Shown in pieces: positions 46,756-56,813 of a DNA stretch of 64,000 bases. The stretch spans positions 175,479-239,478 of the forward strand of contig JAUZOE010000003.1 of the NCBI GenBank assembly GCA_030706605.1, written 5' to 3'. The stretch comes from Bacteroidota bacterium. Lineage in GTDB: Bacteria; Bacteroidota; Bacteroidia; Chitinophagales; Chitinophagaceae. A program made the position numbers and the translations under genes. The first letter of the stretch is position 1; each line of letters starts with the position of its first letter. The notes below the pieces were generated by a model. That model was not told where the DNA came from. It made no database searches and saw nothing but the letters and a program-made list of their open reading frames with translations.

Positions 46756-48207
46756 ATGAAAATAATTTTTACTCTTTCGGTATTCCTTTTAATATTATCG
46801 TCATCTCAGGCACAGGGATTTAAAGTCACATTAGAAACACCCAATTATAAAAGCGGGTTAGCTTATCTGACTTATTATTTCGGGAAAAATATGAATATAG
46901 AAGATTCTGCTATTTTGAGTAATAAAGGGATTGCTGTTTTTCAAAAAAATGAAAAACTTTTGCCCGGTGTTTATTCTATCGTTTTTCCGGGGAAAAATAA
47001 ATTATTCGATTTTTTAGTTGGCAAAGAACAGGTAATTCATATAAAAGCTGACACAAGTGATCTTCTTAATAAAACTAAAGTAACAGGGTCTGAAGAAAAT
47101 ATTTTGTTTCAGCAATATCAAATAATGATAGCTTCCAAAGGCGCTCTTTTACAGAAAGAACTGGCAGCATTTAAAAATTCAAAAAATAAAAGCGATAGCG
47201 ATCTTCATGCAAAAAAATATGCTGATCTCAATCGCGACCTGAATAATTACCGGGATGTTATTATTTCTCAACATCCTAATTCCATGCTGGCAGCTTTATT
47301 TACCAGTATGAAAGAACCTAAAATTTTAAATTCACATCCTGTAACCAGGGAGGATTCAGTTAATAATTACCAATATTATAAAAAGCATTATTGGGATGGA
47401 ATTACGTTTATGGATGATCGTATTATTCGTACCCCGTTTTTTTTGCCCAAGGTTGAAAAATATTTTCGGGAAGTAGTTTCCCAGGCGCCTGATTCTATTA
47501 TCAGGGAATCTGATTACCTGTTGTTGCTGGCCAGGTCATCGCCGGAGATGTATAAGTTTTTGCTTAACTGGCTTACAGATGAATATATTAATCCAAGATA
47601 CATGGGCCAGGATGCGGTTTTTGTTCATCTTTTTGAAAGATATCATTCTAAAGGCGTATCTGACTGGCTCAATGAAAAACAAATGAAAGCCATCTCAGAC
47701 CGGGCTTATATGTTAATGTCAAATTTAATTGGAGAGCAGGCTGCCAACCTCGAAATGACAGATACTTCAGAAATTCCTTCTTCATTATATAATATCGACT
47801 CAAGTTATATCGTTATTTGTTTCTGGGATCCTACCTGCAGCCACTGCCGTGTAGAAGTACCTCGGCTTGATTCTATTTATAATGCCAGGTGGAAACAAGA
47901 AGGAGTGAAAATGTATGGAGTGTTGTCAGATTCTAAAGAAAAACAAAAATGGAAAGAGTTTATAAAGGAACATCATTTGCATTGGATCAATGTATATCAA
48001 ACTGATGAACAGAAAAAAGCTATTGAGGATGCTAAGAAACCCCCTTTCAAACAATTGTATGATGTAGTACAAACGCCTACATTATATCTTTTGGATAAAG
48101 ACAAAAGAATCGTAGCAAAAAAACTGACACCGGAGCAAATGAATGATTTGCTTCAAACGAAGATAAAAAATCAATCTCTGAAACCTGTTGCCAATACTGT
48201 TCGATAA
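46756..48207 (+). CDS. TlpA-family disulfide oxidoreductase-like protein with DUF4369-like N-terminus
   Basis: I place the start at ATG 46756 (483 aa); TTG 46735 lies inside a TATTTTTG promoter-like box (46730-46737). A signal peptide ends near SSQAQ. The N-terminal half is beta-rich (GFKVTLETPNYKSGLAYL), like DUF4369, followed by a helical middle (DUF5106-like) and a C-terminal thioredoxin domain with the active site CSHC and FWDPTCSHCRVEVP. It probably works as a periplasmic thiol-disulfide protein tied to cytochrome maturation or envelope repair (inference). Confidence 0.82.
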   Translation: MKIIFTLSVFLLILSSSQAQGFKVTLETPNYKSGLAYLTYYFGKNMNIEDSAILSNKGIAVFQKNEKLLPGVYSIVFPGKNKLFDFLVGKEQVIHIKADTSDLLNKTKVTGSEENILFQQYQIMIASKGALLQKELAAFKNSKNKSDSDLHAKKYADLNRDLNNYRDVIISQHPNSMLAALFTSMKEPKILNSHPVTREDSVNNYQYYKKHYWDGITFMDDRIIRTPFFLPKVEKYFREVVSQAPDSIIRESDYLLLLARSSPEMYKFLLNWLTDEYINPRYMGQDAVFVHLFERYHSKGVSDWLNEKQMKAISDRAYMLMSNLIGEQAANLEMTDTSEIPSSLYNIDSSYIVICFWDPTCSHCRVEVPRLDSIYNARWKQEGVKMYGVLSDSKEKQKWKEFIKEHHLHWINVYQTDEQKKAIEDAKKPPFKQLYDVVQTPTLYLLDKDKRIVAKKLTPEQMNDLLQTKIKNQSLKPVANTVR

Positions 48208-48253
48208 ATAATTTTTTAAGCAAAAATGGTAAATTATTAATAAAATATTTCTG

Positions 48254-50185
48254 ATGAAAAAGCTGGTATTTCTGTTTTTGTGTTCATTATTGGTTTCTTC
48301 TGGTTTTTGCCAAACCCTTTTTACTTATGGGAAACACGCCATTTCAGCTGATGAATTTATAAGAGCTTATAATAAAAATAAAACTGCGAATAGCGATAAC
48401 GATCAGGCTCTTCGTGATTACCTGAATCTGTACATCAATTTTAAATTAAAAGTACAGGAAGCCAAAGATCAGCACCTCGACACACTTCCTTCTTTAGAAG
48501 CCGACCTTCAAAATTTTCGCAGCCAGATTGAAGGGAATTATTTAAAAGATGACAAAGAAGTAAAAGCTTTAGACAATGAAGCTTTTACCAGGAGTCAGAA
48601 AGATATTCATGTTCTTCATTTTTTTATAGCATTACCCGATCAGGCGACTCCGGCAGATACAGCTAAATATTATCAAGCTATTAGTGAAGTAGATCGGCAA
48701 TTGAAATTAAATGACAGCCCGGAAAATATTTTGAAAAACGTAAATAAGGATGGTATTTCTGTACAGGAAAATGATCTTGGATTTGTCACGGTTTTTACGT
48801 TGCCTTACGAATTTGAAAATATTGTCTACGGTTTAAAACAGGGACAAGTGGGTAATTCTTATCGAACAAAAAAGGGATGGCACATTTTCAAAAACCTCGA
48901 AGAAAGACATGCCTTTGGTAAAATAAAAATTGCCCAGATATTATTTGCCGTTCCGGCAGGATTCATAGCACCAAGAGCCCAAACAAAAAAATTAGCCGAT
49001 TCGGTTTATAATTTATTAATTAACGGAGGTGATTTTGCGGAACTGGCAAAAATATATAGTACCGATAGAATGACCTACATGGATGGAGGTATAATGCCGG
49101 AATTTGGTGTGGCAAAATACAAACCTGATTTTGAAAAAATGGCATTTTCACTTACTCATGATGGTGAAATATCAAAACCTTTTGAGACAGAATTTGGTTA
49201 CCATATTATCAAACGCATTGCTGCAACTCCCGTTCCGCCAGATCAAAATGACGACAACTTCATGGCCGATTTAAAACAGAAAGTTTCCAACGACAGCAGG
49301 ATTGAGATCGCTAAGCAAAAATTTGTTACTGAAATCTTGCCGAAGATTGGCTTCAAGGAATATAAAGTAAACAAGGAAAATCTGTGGAAAGTGACGGACA
49401 GTTCCTTGCTGGGCAATAAAAATATTACCGCTGGTAATGTAAACGAAAAAACGAATCTGTTTTCATACAACAATAATGCAAAGGTAAAAGTGAGCGACTG
49501 GATTCTGTATTTAAGGAATACCAATCATGCTCAGGCCGGGGCTATGCATGAATCGTATAAACAATTATTCCCTGGTTTTATTTCAGCTTCGGCTGTCGAA
49601 AATTACAGGAATCGCTTACAGGATTTTAATGCTGCCTTTAAAAACCAGATCAATGAATTTAAGGAAGGTAATATGCTTTTTGAAATCATGCAAAGACAGG
49701 TTTGGGGAAAAGCTTCAGCAGATAGCACCGGCTTGCGCGAGTATTATAACCTTCATAAAGATAAATATTGGTGGAAGCCGAGCGCAGATGCCATTATATT
49801 TTCCTGCGCCAATGAAAATGTAGCTAAAAGCAGCATGGAACAGATCAATAAAGGCAAATCATGGAAGGATATAATGAATGAAAATGCATCCCAGGTGCAA
49901 GCAGATTCTGGAAGATTCGAATTGACACAAATTCCTGTAAATGAAAAAATTGATTTTTCTCCGGAATTGATTACATCACCAGTAATCAATAAAACTGGCG
50001 GTACGGCTGTATTTACACAAATTTTAAAATTATATCCCAATCACCAGCAGAGAAACTTTGAAGATGCCCGTGGGCTGGTTATTAGTGATTATCAAAATTT
50101 TCTTGAAGAAAAATGGATTGAAAAATTGAAAAAACAATACCCGGTAAAAGTAGATGAAAAGGTTTTTAAGGCATTATTAAAATAA
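48254..50185 (+). CDS. Parvulin-type peptidyl-prolyl isomerase (SurA/PpiC-like)
   Basis: The 643-aa exported chaperone has a signal peptide ending at GFCQ, an N-terminal helical SurA-like part with YLNLYINFKLKVQEAKD, two rotamase (PPIC) domains (about residues 115-225 and 222-325; the second has FGVAKYKPDFEKMAFSL), and a long C-terminal helical/beta part. It helps outer-membrane proteins fold in the periplasm. It starts 46 nt after the TlpA-like gene and could be in one operon. Confidence 0.9.
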   Translation: MKKLVFLFLCSLLVSSGFCQTLFTYGKHAISADEFIRAYNKNKTANSDNDQALRDYLNLYINFKLKVQEAKDQHLDTLPSLEADLQNFRSQIEGNYLKDDKEVKALDNEAFTRSQKDIHVLHFFIALPDQATPADTAKYYQAISEVDRQLKLNDSPENILKNVNKDGISVQENDLGFVTVFTLPYEFENIVYGLKQGQVGNSYRTKKGWHIFKNLEERHAFGKIKIAQILFAVPAGFIAPRAQTKKLADSVYNLLINGGDFAELAKIYSTDRMTYMDGGIMPEFGVAKYKPDFEKMAFSLTHDGEISKPFETEFGYHIIKRIAATPVPPDQNDDNFMADLKQKVSNDSRIEIAKQKFVTEILPKIGFKEYKVNKENLWKVTDSSLLGNKNITAGNVNEKTNLFSYNNNAKVKVSDWILYLRNTNHAQAGAMHESYKQLFPGFISASAVENYRNRLQDFNAAFKNQINEFKEGNMLFEIMQRQVWGKASADSTGLREYYNLHKDKYWWKPSADAIIFSCANENVAKSSMEQINKGKSWKDIMNENASQVQADSGRFELTQIPVNEKIDFSPELITSPVINKTGGTAVFTQILKLYPNHQQRNFEDARGLVISDYQNFLEEKWIEKLKKQYPVKVDEKVFKALLK

Positions 50186-50208
50186 ATTTATCCATTTGCA
50201 TTTATTGT

Positions 50209-50295
50209 TTTTTGAAAAGTATTTTTTGCTTTGCAAAGGATTGGCAGAGTTTTTGAAAAGTACCGGGTTATTAGATACCTACTTTTTGAAAACTA
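50209..50295 (+). repeat. Three short direct repeats upstream of the barrel gene at 50306
   Basis: TTTTTGAAAAGTA occurs at 50209-50221 and 50250-50262 and TTTTTGAAAACTA at 50283-50295, in a 120-bp gap. A CTTTGCAAAG palindrome lies between the first two. Function unknown; the array suggests regulator binding. Confidence 0.5.
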
Positions 50296-50305
50296 AACTT
50301 TAAAG

Positions 50306-50986
50306 ATGAAAAAATTATTAGTTATGGCATTTTTTGCCACAATTTTTACGAACGCAAAATCACAAGTATATATACAGGGCGGTGTCAACCTCGCCAACAT
50401 AACCAAAACGAATTCCGGAGCTACTGATAAGTATAATATGCTCACCACCTTTAATGCAGGAATTTTGGGGCGTTTTAATATATCTACCATATTTGACCTG
50501 GAAACTGGTCTGTTACTCGATGGCAGGGGATCCAAAGCATACACGTATTTTACAAATGCTACTGATGATAATTATGTAAAAGCCACTTTCAATCCCCTTT
50601 ATCTTGAAGTGCCTTTAAATTTAATCTTGCGTGTACCCTTAGAAAAGAATACCGGTATATTTTTTAATGCCGGTCCTTATATCGCTATGGGTATTGCAGG
50701 AAAATCAAAAACAGAAGGAAAAACTGCTGGTGTTGCTTTCAATTCATCAGATAATATTAGTTGGACCAGTACGGATCCTAATTCGCAAAATGGCGCTTAC
50801 AATAAGTTAAAAAGATACGATTTTGGTTTGAATTTGGGTGGCGGATTAGATTTAGGAAAAGTATTATTGAAAGCGAACTATGGAATGGGCTTTACAAAAA
50901 TCAATTCCACACAAACCAATAATAGTGCAAATGATAAAAATAAATATCGTACCATGAGCCTATCCTTAGGGATTCCTCTTAATTAA
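50306..50986 (+). CDS. Outer-membrane beta-barrel protein (PorT/OMP_b-brl_2-like)
   Basis: The 226-aa protein has a signal peptide ending at AKSQ and an eight-stranded-type barrel: VYIQGGVNLANITKT, FNAGILGRFNI, YLEVPLNLILRV, FFNAGPYIAMGIAG and GLNLGGGLDLGKVLLKA alternate as amphipathic strands. It ends with MSLSLGIPLN. It resembles the PorT-like barrels of Bacteroidota, of unknown individual role. Confidence 0.82.
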   Translation: MKKLLVMAFFATIFTNAKSQVYIQGGVNLANITKTNSGATDKYNMLTTFNAGILGRFNISTIFDLETGLLLDGRGSKAYTYFTNATDDNYVKATFNPLYLEVPLNLILRVPLEKNTGIFFNAGPYIAMGIAGKSKTEGKTAGVAFNSSDNISWTSTDPNSQNGAYNKLKRYDFGLNLGGGLDLGKVLLKANYGMGFTKINSTQTNNSANDKNKYRTMSLSLGIPLN

Positions 50987-51011
50987 AATTTCTTTGAGCA
51001 AAAAGCAGGAA

Positions 51012-51050
51012 AGGCTGTCTGTATTTATGCGGGCAGCCTCTGTTATTTTA
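51012..51050 (+). terminator. Possible terminator between barrel and flavin-reductase genes
   Basis: AGGCTGTCTG (51012-51021) pairs with CGGGCAGCCT (51030-51039) using two G-U pairs, with an 8-nt loop. A T-rich but interrupted tail follows, so it may be a weak terminator. Confidence 0.5.
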
Positions 51051-51132
51051 AAGAGTCCTGTATTTTAAATTTTTCAATGCGTTCAGATCATATAAATTGC
51101 AAAAGATTTTCTAATTATATCACCAACAATTT

Positions 51133-52020
51133 ATGTACCGATCCATTAATCTAAAAGAGGCTAATCCCGCTAGTACTCAGCGTATTTTAAAACATGCCAT
51201 AGCGCCGCGCCCTATCTGTTTTGCTTCTACTATTGACAATGTTGGCAATGTAAATCTGAGTCCTTTTAGTTTTTTTAATTTATTCAGCACCCAACCACCT
51301 GTATTAATTTTTTCACCCACGCGAAGAGTAAGAGATAATACCACAAAGCATACTTTGCAAAATGTTCTCGAAGTGCCGGAAGTGGTAATCAATATAGTAA
51401 GTTATGATATGGTGCAGCAGGTGAGTCTGAGTAGTTGTGAATATCCTAAAGGAAGCGATGAATTTTTAAAATCGGGGTTTACTAAAGAAAAGTCAATATT
51501 AGTAAAACCTCCCCGGGTAAAAGAAAGTCCGGTGCAACTGGAGTGCAAAGTATTGGAGATAAAAGCTCTTGGTAGCCAAGGAGGAGCGGGAAATTTAATT
51601 ATTGCTGAAATCATTATGATGCATATCGATGAAAATATAATGGGGAATAATGGGGAAATTGACCAGAGGAAACTTGATCTCGTTGCCCGGCTTGGGGATA
51701 ATTGGTATGCTAGAATAAATTCCGACAATTTATTTGAAGTAGAAAAACCTAATACTAACATGGGAATAGGAATAGATCATCTTCCGGAAGCGGTAAAAAA
51801 CAGTAAAATTCTTAGCGGCAACCAGCTTGGCCTATTGGCCGGTGTGTCTCAAATTCCCGAAATTGACCCTTCTTTTGAAGATGAGAAACTGAAAAATATT
51901 TTTCAATATTTTTCAATAGATCCGGCAGAAATGGAAGTTGAATTGCATTTGTACGCTGGCCAGCTTTTAGACAATGGAAATGTTGCCGGTGCATGGCAGA
52001 TTCTGTTGGCTTTAGATTGA
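51133..52020 (+). CDS. Flavin reductase/flavoredoxin-like protein
   Basis: The 295-aa protein has the FMN-binding split-barrel fold of the flavin reductase family: IAPRPICFASTIDNVGNVNLSPFSFF carries the flavin phosphate region, and VINIVSYDMVQQVSLSS and PVQLECKVLEI follow in the usual order. It probably reduces or binds FMN. The C-terminal extension (about 90 residues with GLLAGVSQIPEIDP) is an unusual addition of unknown role. Confidence 0.85.
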   Translation: MYRSINLKEANPASTQRILKHAIAPRPICFASTIDNVGNVNLSPFSFFNLFSTQPPVLIFSPTRRVRDNTTKHTLQNVLEVPEVVINIVSYDMVQQVSLSSCEYPKGSDEFLKSGFTKEKSILVKPPRVKESPVQLECKVLEIKALGSQGGAGNLIIAEIIMMHIDENIMGNNGEIDQRKLDLVARLGDNWYARINSDNLFEVEKPNTNMGIGIDHLPEAVKNSKILSGNQLGLLAGVSQIPEIDPSFEDEKLKNIFQYFSIDPAEMEVELHLYAGQLLDNGNVAGAWQILLALD

Positions 52021-52121
52021 AAATATTACCAGTTTTAATTAAAGAATTCAATAATAAACTTTTAACATTTTTGACTAGAATTCCCTGAACTTAAGGCTTG
52101 ATATTAGTGTAATTTCATCTC

Positions 52122-53171
52122 ATGAAAACGTTTTTAATTCTTTTTTTTTTGCTCCCGGTTTTGGGGGTTTCCCAAAATAATTATCATTATAAAAACCTGG
52201 TCATGGAGGGAGGAGGGGTTCGTGGCCTTGCCTATTCCGGGGCATTGGAAGTACTTGAAAACAAAGGTATCCTTAAAGACATTGATCGTGTAGCAGGATC
52301 CTCCGCTGGTGCTATTGCGGGTTTAATGGTTTCATTGGGATATGATTCAAAAGAAATAGATTCTATTCTTCAAACACTTAAAATTCAGGATTTTAATGAT
52401 GGCAAATTCTTTTTCTCAAAAATAAGAAGGGTAAAAAATGAATATGGAGTTTACAAAGGTGACAAATTCGAAAACTGGCTTGGAAATTTAATTGAATCAA
52501 AGACCGGGAACGCAGACATTACTTTCGGCGAATTCCACCAGCTACATTTGGAAGATAAAGGCTTTAAAGATTTTTATTGCACCGGTACCAATATTACCCA
52601 ACAGCGTCTTGAAATTTTATCATGGAAATCATGGCCACAAATGGAATTGAAAACAGCCGTTCACATAAGTGGCTGTATTCCGTTTTATTTTAAACCGGTG
52701 CCAATTGACAGCGTAGGCAATGAAGTGCTGTTAACGGATACTATAGCAAATTATGATTTATATGTGGATGGTGGCATGCTTTGTAATTACCCGATAAACA
52801 TGTTTGATTCCTGCTCAGACGGTACTAATCCATTAACCAGTGAAAATGTAATTTATAATCCACAAACTCTTGGACTTAAATTGGAGAGAGGAGAACAAAT
52901 TGAAGAATTTGAAAAAAATAATACTGCTATTGCTCCATATCAGATAAAAAATATGAAAGAATATTCAAGTGCAGTAATGAACCTGGTGGGGGAAAGCCTC
53001 AATAGAAAATTTCCTAATCTCCAAAATGAAAAGGGAAGAACTATTTATATCAGTTACGGTGATATTTCCGGGAGGCCTCGTAAAATTTCTGTCGAAGAAA
53101 AAAGAATTTTACATGATAATGGAGTGGCTGCTGCCGATAAATTTTTCAGTACACCTATTATTGCCAATTAA
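52122..53171 (+). CDS. Patatin-like phospholipase
   Basis: The 349-aa protein has a signal peptide ending at GVSQ, so it is exported. The patatin catalytic dyad is shown by MEGGGVRGLAYSGAL (glycine-rich oxyanion loop), GSSAGA (nucleophile Ser, GxSxG) and YVDGGML (catalytic Asp in DGG). It should hydrolyse acyl esters of lipids in the periplasm or outside. Length 349 fits a patatin domain plus an end region of about 60 residues. Confidence 0.9.
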   Translation: MKTFLILFFLLPVLGVSQNNYHYKNLVMEGGGVRGLAYSGALEVLENKGILKDIDRVAGSSAGAIAGLMVSLGYDSKEIDSILQTLKIQDFNDGKFFFSKIRRVKNEYGVYKGDKFENWLGNLIESKTGNADITFGEFHQLHLEDKGFKDFYCTGTNITQQRLEILSWKSWPQMELKTAVHISGCIPFYFKPVPIDSVGNEVLLTDTIANYDLYVDGGMLCNYPINMFDSCSDGTNPLTSENVIYNPQTLGLKLERGEQIEEFEKNNTAIAPYQIKNMKEYSSAVMNLVGESLNRKFPNLQNEKGRTIYISYGDISGRPRKISVEEKRILHDNGVAAADKFFSTPIIAN

Positions 53172-53203
53172 TATTGTGGTTATATATGTACCCCCCAAAA
53201 GTT

Positions 53204-53211
53204 TACCTTTG
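53204..53211 (+). promoter_or_regulatory. Predicted -7 box of lysS
   Basis: TACCTTTG fits TAnnTTTG and lies 51 nt before the lysS start. No clear -33 box is seen at the usual distance. Confidence 0.45.
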
Positions 53212-53224
53212 CAAAAAAAATTAT

Positions 53225-53248
53225 AGTCTGCCTGAAACCCGGCAGACT
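53225..53248 (+). promoter_or_regulatory. Perfect hairpin in the lysS leader
   Basis: AGTCTGCC (53225-53232) pairs perfectly with GGCAGACT (53241-53248) around an 8-nt loop, in the short 5' leader between the -7 box and the ATG 53263. It ends 14 nt before the start and is followed by TCTTATTAATTT. Whether it attenuates transcription or hides the ribosome-binding region is not known. Confidence 0.5.
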
Positions 53249-53262
53249 TCTTATTAATTTAT

Positions 53263-54822
53263 ATGAATACGCAACATTTATCAGAACAGGAAATCATCAG
53301 GAGAGAAAAATTATCAGAATTTGCCAAATTGGGTATCAATCCTTACCCAGCAGAATTGTTCCCTGTCAACACTACTGCCTCTTTTATAAAAAACAATTAT
53401 ACTGGAGAAGAAAATAAAAGTGATTTTGCCGATGTTGTAATTGCCGGTCGCATTCTTAGTATCCGTGATATGGGAAAAGCCTCTTTTGCTGTTTTGCAGG
53501 ATGGAAGTGGTAAAATTCAACTCTATATTCGCAAAGATGATGTGGCGCCTTCCGAAGACAAGACTCAATATGATATTGTTTGGAAAAAGCTGGTTGATAT
53601 AGGAGATATCATTGGTGTAAAAGGTTATGTTTTTACAACGAAAACCGGGGAAACTTCGATACATGTTTCGGATTTTAAAATGCTTTCAAAGTCGCTAAGG
53701 CCATTACCTGTTGTAAAAGAGAAAGACGGAGAAACATTTGACGAAGTAACTGATGCTGAATTCCGGTATCGCCAGCGATATGCAGACCTTATTGTAAATC
53801 CTCATGTGAAAGAAACTTTTGTGAAGCGCACAAAAATGATCAATGCCATCCGTGATTTTCTGAATCAGCAGGGTGCACTTGAAGTAGATACGCCTGTCTT
53901 GCAGAATATTCCGGGAGGTGCGGCAGCAAGGCCCTTCATTACACATCACAATGCGCTGGATGTTCCTTTTTATTTGCGTATTGCCAATGAATTATATTTG
54001 AAAAGATTAATCGTTGGCGGATTTGAATGGGTGTACGAATTCAGCCGTAATTTCAGAAATGAAGGCATGGATCGCACACACAATCCTGAATTTACCGTCC
54101 TGGAATTTTATGTTGCATATAAAGATTATCTGTGGATGATGGAAACTACAGAGCAGTTGTTAGAAAAAACAGCGGTGGCAGTCAACGGAACTACCAAAGT
54201 TTTATCTGGTGAAAAAGAAATTGATTTTAAAGCGCCTTATAAGAGAATTACCATGTATGATGCCATTAAAGAGCATACAGGAATAGATGTAAGCGATAAG
54301 GATGAAAATGGTTTGCGGGAAGTTTGTCAACAGTTAGGTATACATGCAGATAAAACCATGGGAAAAGGGAAATTGATTGATGAAATTTTTTCAGAAAAAT
54401 GCGAAAAACATTTTATACAGCCGACTTTTATTATTGATTATCCGGTAGAAATGAGTCCGCTCACCAAGAAACATCGTAGCAAAGCTGGGTTGGTGGAGCG
54501 TTTTGAGTTAATGATCAATGGAAAAGAAATTGCCAATGCCTACAGTGAATTAAATGATCCGGTAGAACAAAGAGAACGTTTTGAAGAGCAAGTTAAACTG
54601 ATGGAGCGTGGTGATGATGAAGCTATGTTTATTGATCATGATTTTTTGAGGGCTCTTGAATATGGAATGCCGCCAACCAGCGGTATTGGTTTTGGGATCG
54701 ACAGGTTGGTGATGTTACTTACCAATCAGCCATCTATCCAGGATGTATTGTTATTTCCACAAATGCGTCCCGAACGCAGGCAGGGAGAAGAAAATGTGAA
54801 AGCTCCTGCAGCGAAATCCTAA
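53263..54822 (+). CDS. lysS: Lysine--tRNA ligase
   Basis: The 519-aa class II lysyl-tRNA synthetase has an N-terminal OB fold (about residues 60-150) and a catalytic domain with motif 2 FRNEGMDRTHNPEF and motif 3 GIGFGIDRLVML. Motif 1 lies in AAARPFITHHNALDVPF. It charges tRNA-Lys. It is preceded by a hairpin-bearing leader. The final 20 residues are a short acidic/basic tail. Confidence 0.95.
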   Translation: MNTQHLSEQEIIRREKLSEFAKLGINPYPAELFPVNTTASFIKNNYTGEENKSDFADVVIAGRILSIRDMGKASFAVLQDGSGKIQLYIRKDDVAPSEDKTQYDIVWKKLVDIGDIIGVKGYVFTTKTGETSIHVSDFKMLSKSLRPLPVVKEKDGETFDEVTDAEFRYRQRYADLIVNPHVKETFVKRTKMINAIRDFLNQQGALEVDTPVLQNIPGGAAARPFITHHNALDVPFYLRIANELYLKRLIVGGFEWVYEFSRNFRNEGMDRTHNPEFTVLEFYVAYKDYLWMMETTEQLLEKTAVAVNGTTKVLSGEKEIDFKAPYKRITMYDAIKEHTGIDVSDKDENGLREVCQQLGIHADKTMGKGKLIDEIFSEKCEKHFIQPTFIIDYPVEMSPLTKKHRSKAGLVERFELMINGKEIANAYSELNDPVEQRERFEEQVKLMERGDDEAMFIDHDFLRALEYGMPPTSGIGFGIDRLVMLLTNQPSIQDVLLFPQMRPERRQGEENVKAPAAKS

Positions 54823-54870
54823 TAGCTTCATCTTATGTGTAAACAGTATTGTGATTTTCTATCTCGGAAA

Positions 54871-56631
54871 TTAAGTTTCTGCTTCCTGTATTTCGAATTG
54901 CATTTTATGCAAGTTATAATAATGCCCCTGTTGTTTCATGAGTTGGCTGTGAGTACCCATTTCTTTTATAACTCCTTTGTCCAGTACAATTATTTTACTG
55001 GCTTTGCGAATGGTAGATAAGCGGTGTGCTATTACAATAGAAGTTCTCCCTTTGATCAGTTTATTGATAGCATGTTGTATCAGTTTTTCACTTTCGCTGT
55101 CAATAGACGATGTAGCTTCATCCAAAATCAATAAGGAAGGATTGTATAAGAGCGCCCGGATAAAAGATAGTAGTTGCCTTTGGCCGAGAGAAAGCGTGGC
55201 GCCTCTTTCCATCACATTATAATCGTAACCACCGGGTAATTGCATGATAAAATGATGAACGCCGATTATTTTTGCCGCTTCAATTACCTGATCTCTTTTT
55301 ATTGACGGATTCCTTAAGGTTACATTATCAATTACTGATCCGCTGAATAAAAAAACATCCTGTAAAACCACTGCTATTCTGCTTCTTAAAAAATCAATGT
55401 CATACTCGTTGATGTCATGCCCATCAATTTTAATAGATCCTTTATTAATCGGGTAAAGACGATTTAGTAAACTGATAATAGACGTTTTGCCGCTTCCTGT
55501 ATATCCAACGATTGCGAGCGTTTCGCCGGGAAGAATTTTAAAAGAAATATCCTTTAAAACATAATTCTCTTCGTTATAGGCAAACCAGACTTTATCAAAT
55601 TCCACTTCGCCTTTCACTTCCCCTGTCTGAATTCCTTCATGTACATTGTGAGTAACATCTTTATTGTCCAGGACTTTAAAAACTCTTTCACTGGCCACTA
55701 TCCCCATTTGCAACACGTTAAATTTATCGGCAATAACGCGAAGTGGCCTGAATAAAAGATTCAGGTACATGATAAATGAAATAATTACTCCCGCATTAAA
55801 TCCATAATCTCCGCCCCACCATACCAATAAGCCTATGGAAAAAGCCAGTACAATTTCTACTATCGGGAAAAATACAGAATATGCGAAAATAGCTTTAATA
55901 TTAGCATTGCGATGTTGTTTGTTGATCTCTTTAAATTTTTTAAATTCTTTTTCTTCTGCGGCAAAAGCCTGTACCACACTCATTCCTGTAATGTGTTCCT
56001 GCACAAATGCGTTTAATGCAGCTACCGCATTCCTGACCTGTATAAAAGATTTGTTTACACTTTCTTTAAAAAAATAAGTAGCAATAATAATGATAGGAAA
56101 AGGGGCAAGGCTTATTAAAGACAACTTCCAGTCAGTAAAAAACATAAACAAAAGAATGGAAATAATAGAAAGCAGATCGGCAATAATAGGGATTAACCCA
56201 TCCGAAAAAATATTATTTACCGATTCAATATCATTGATGGTCCTGGTAGTTAATGTGCCGATAGGAGTTTTGTCAAATTGGGAAAGATTTAAACTGAGTA
56301 CTTTTTTATATACAGTTACCCGAAGGTCTTTTACAACAGTTTGCCCCAGCCATGAAGTAAGAAAACCAAAATAAAAACGCAATCCTGTTTCCGCCAGCAA
56401 CATCCCGATCTGAATAATAGTGATCAGGATCAGCCAGTGCATATCCTTATCTTTTATAAAATGATTTACCGTGTATTGAATGAAATATGGGCGAAGCGGT
56501 GATAGAACGGCTAGTATAATTGAAAGAATGATGGAAATAATGGCTTCGTTTTTATAAGGTGAAGCATAAGCAAAAACTTTGCGCAGAATACTTAAATCCA
56601 ATAATTTCTTTCTCTCTTTTTTTTCGGGCAT
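54871..56631 (-). CDS. MsbA-like ABC exporter
   Basis: The 586-aa half-transporter has six N-terminal transmembrane helices (about residues 20-320) and a C-terminal nucleotide-binding domain: Walker A IVGYTGSGKTS, the signature LSLGQRQLLSF, Walker B LLILDEATSSID, and the H-loop IVIAHRLSTI. The layout is that of MsbA-type lipid A flippases and multidrug exporters. Dimerisation is expected. It is not clear which substrate it handles. It converges on lysS. Confidence 0.92.
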   Translation of the reverse strand: MPEKKERKKLLDLSILRKVFAYASPYKNEAIISIILSIILAVLSPLRPYFIQYTVNHFIKDKDMHWLILITIIQIGMLLAETGLRFYFGFLTSWLGQTVVKDLRVTVYKKVLSLNLSQFDKTPIGTLTTRTINDIESVNNIFSDGLIPIIADLLSIISILLFMFFTDWKLSLISLAPFPIIIIATYFFKESVNKSFIQVRNAVAALNAFVQEHITGMSVVQAFAAEEKEFKKFKEINKQHRNANIKAIFAYSVFFPIVEIVLAFSIGLLVWWGGDYGFNAGVIISFIMYLNLLFRPLRVIADKFNVLQMGIVASERVFKVLDNKDVTHNVHEGIQTGEVKGEVEFDKVWFAYNEENYVLKDISFKILPGETLAIVGYTGSGKTSIISLLNRLYPINKGSIKIDGHDINEYDIDFLRSRIAVVLQDVFLFSGSVIDNVTLRNPSIKRDQVIEAAKIIGVHHFIMQLPGGYDYNVMERGATLSLGQRQLLSFIRALLYNPSLLILDEATSSIDSESEKLIQHAINKLIKGRTSIVIAHRLSTIRKASKIIVLDKGVIKEMGTHSQLMKQQGHYYNLHKMQFEIQEAET

Positions 56632-56813
56632 TGGGCAAATTTAGTGGAAATCCCGTTTAGAGTTTATTAGATGAGTAGTTATCGGAATATTTGATATTAA
56701 ATGAAAATACCAGCATTTTCCTATCCAAGCGGTCTTCTTGTCTATGCAAGGTCAATCCACATATGGTTAATTTTAATAATAGTATTACTTCAAAAAATTA
56801 AATCGTTAATTTG

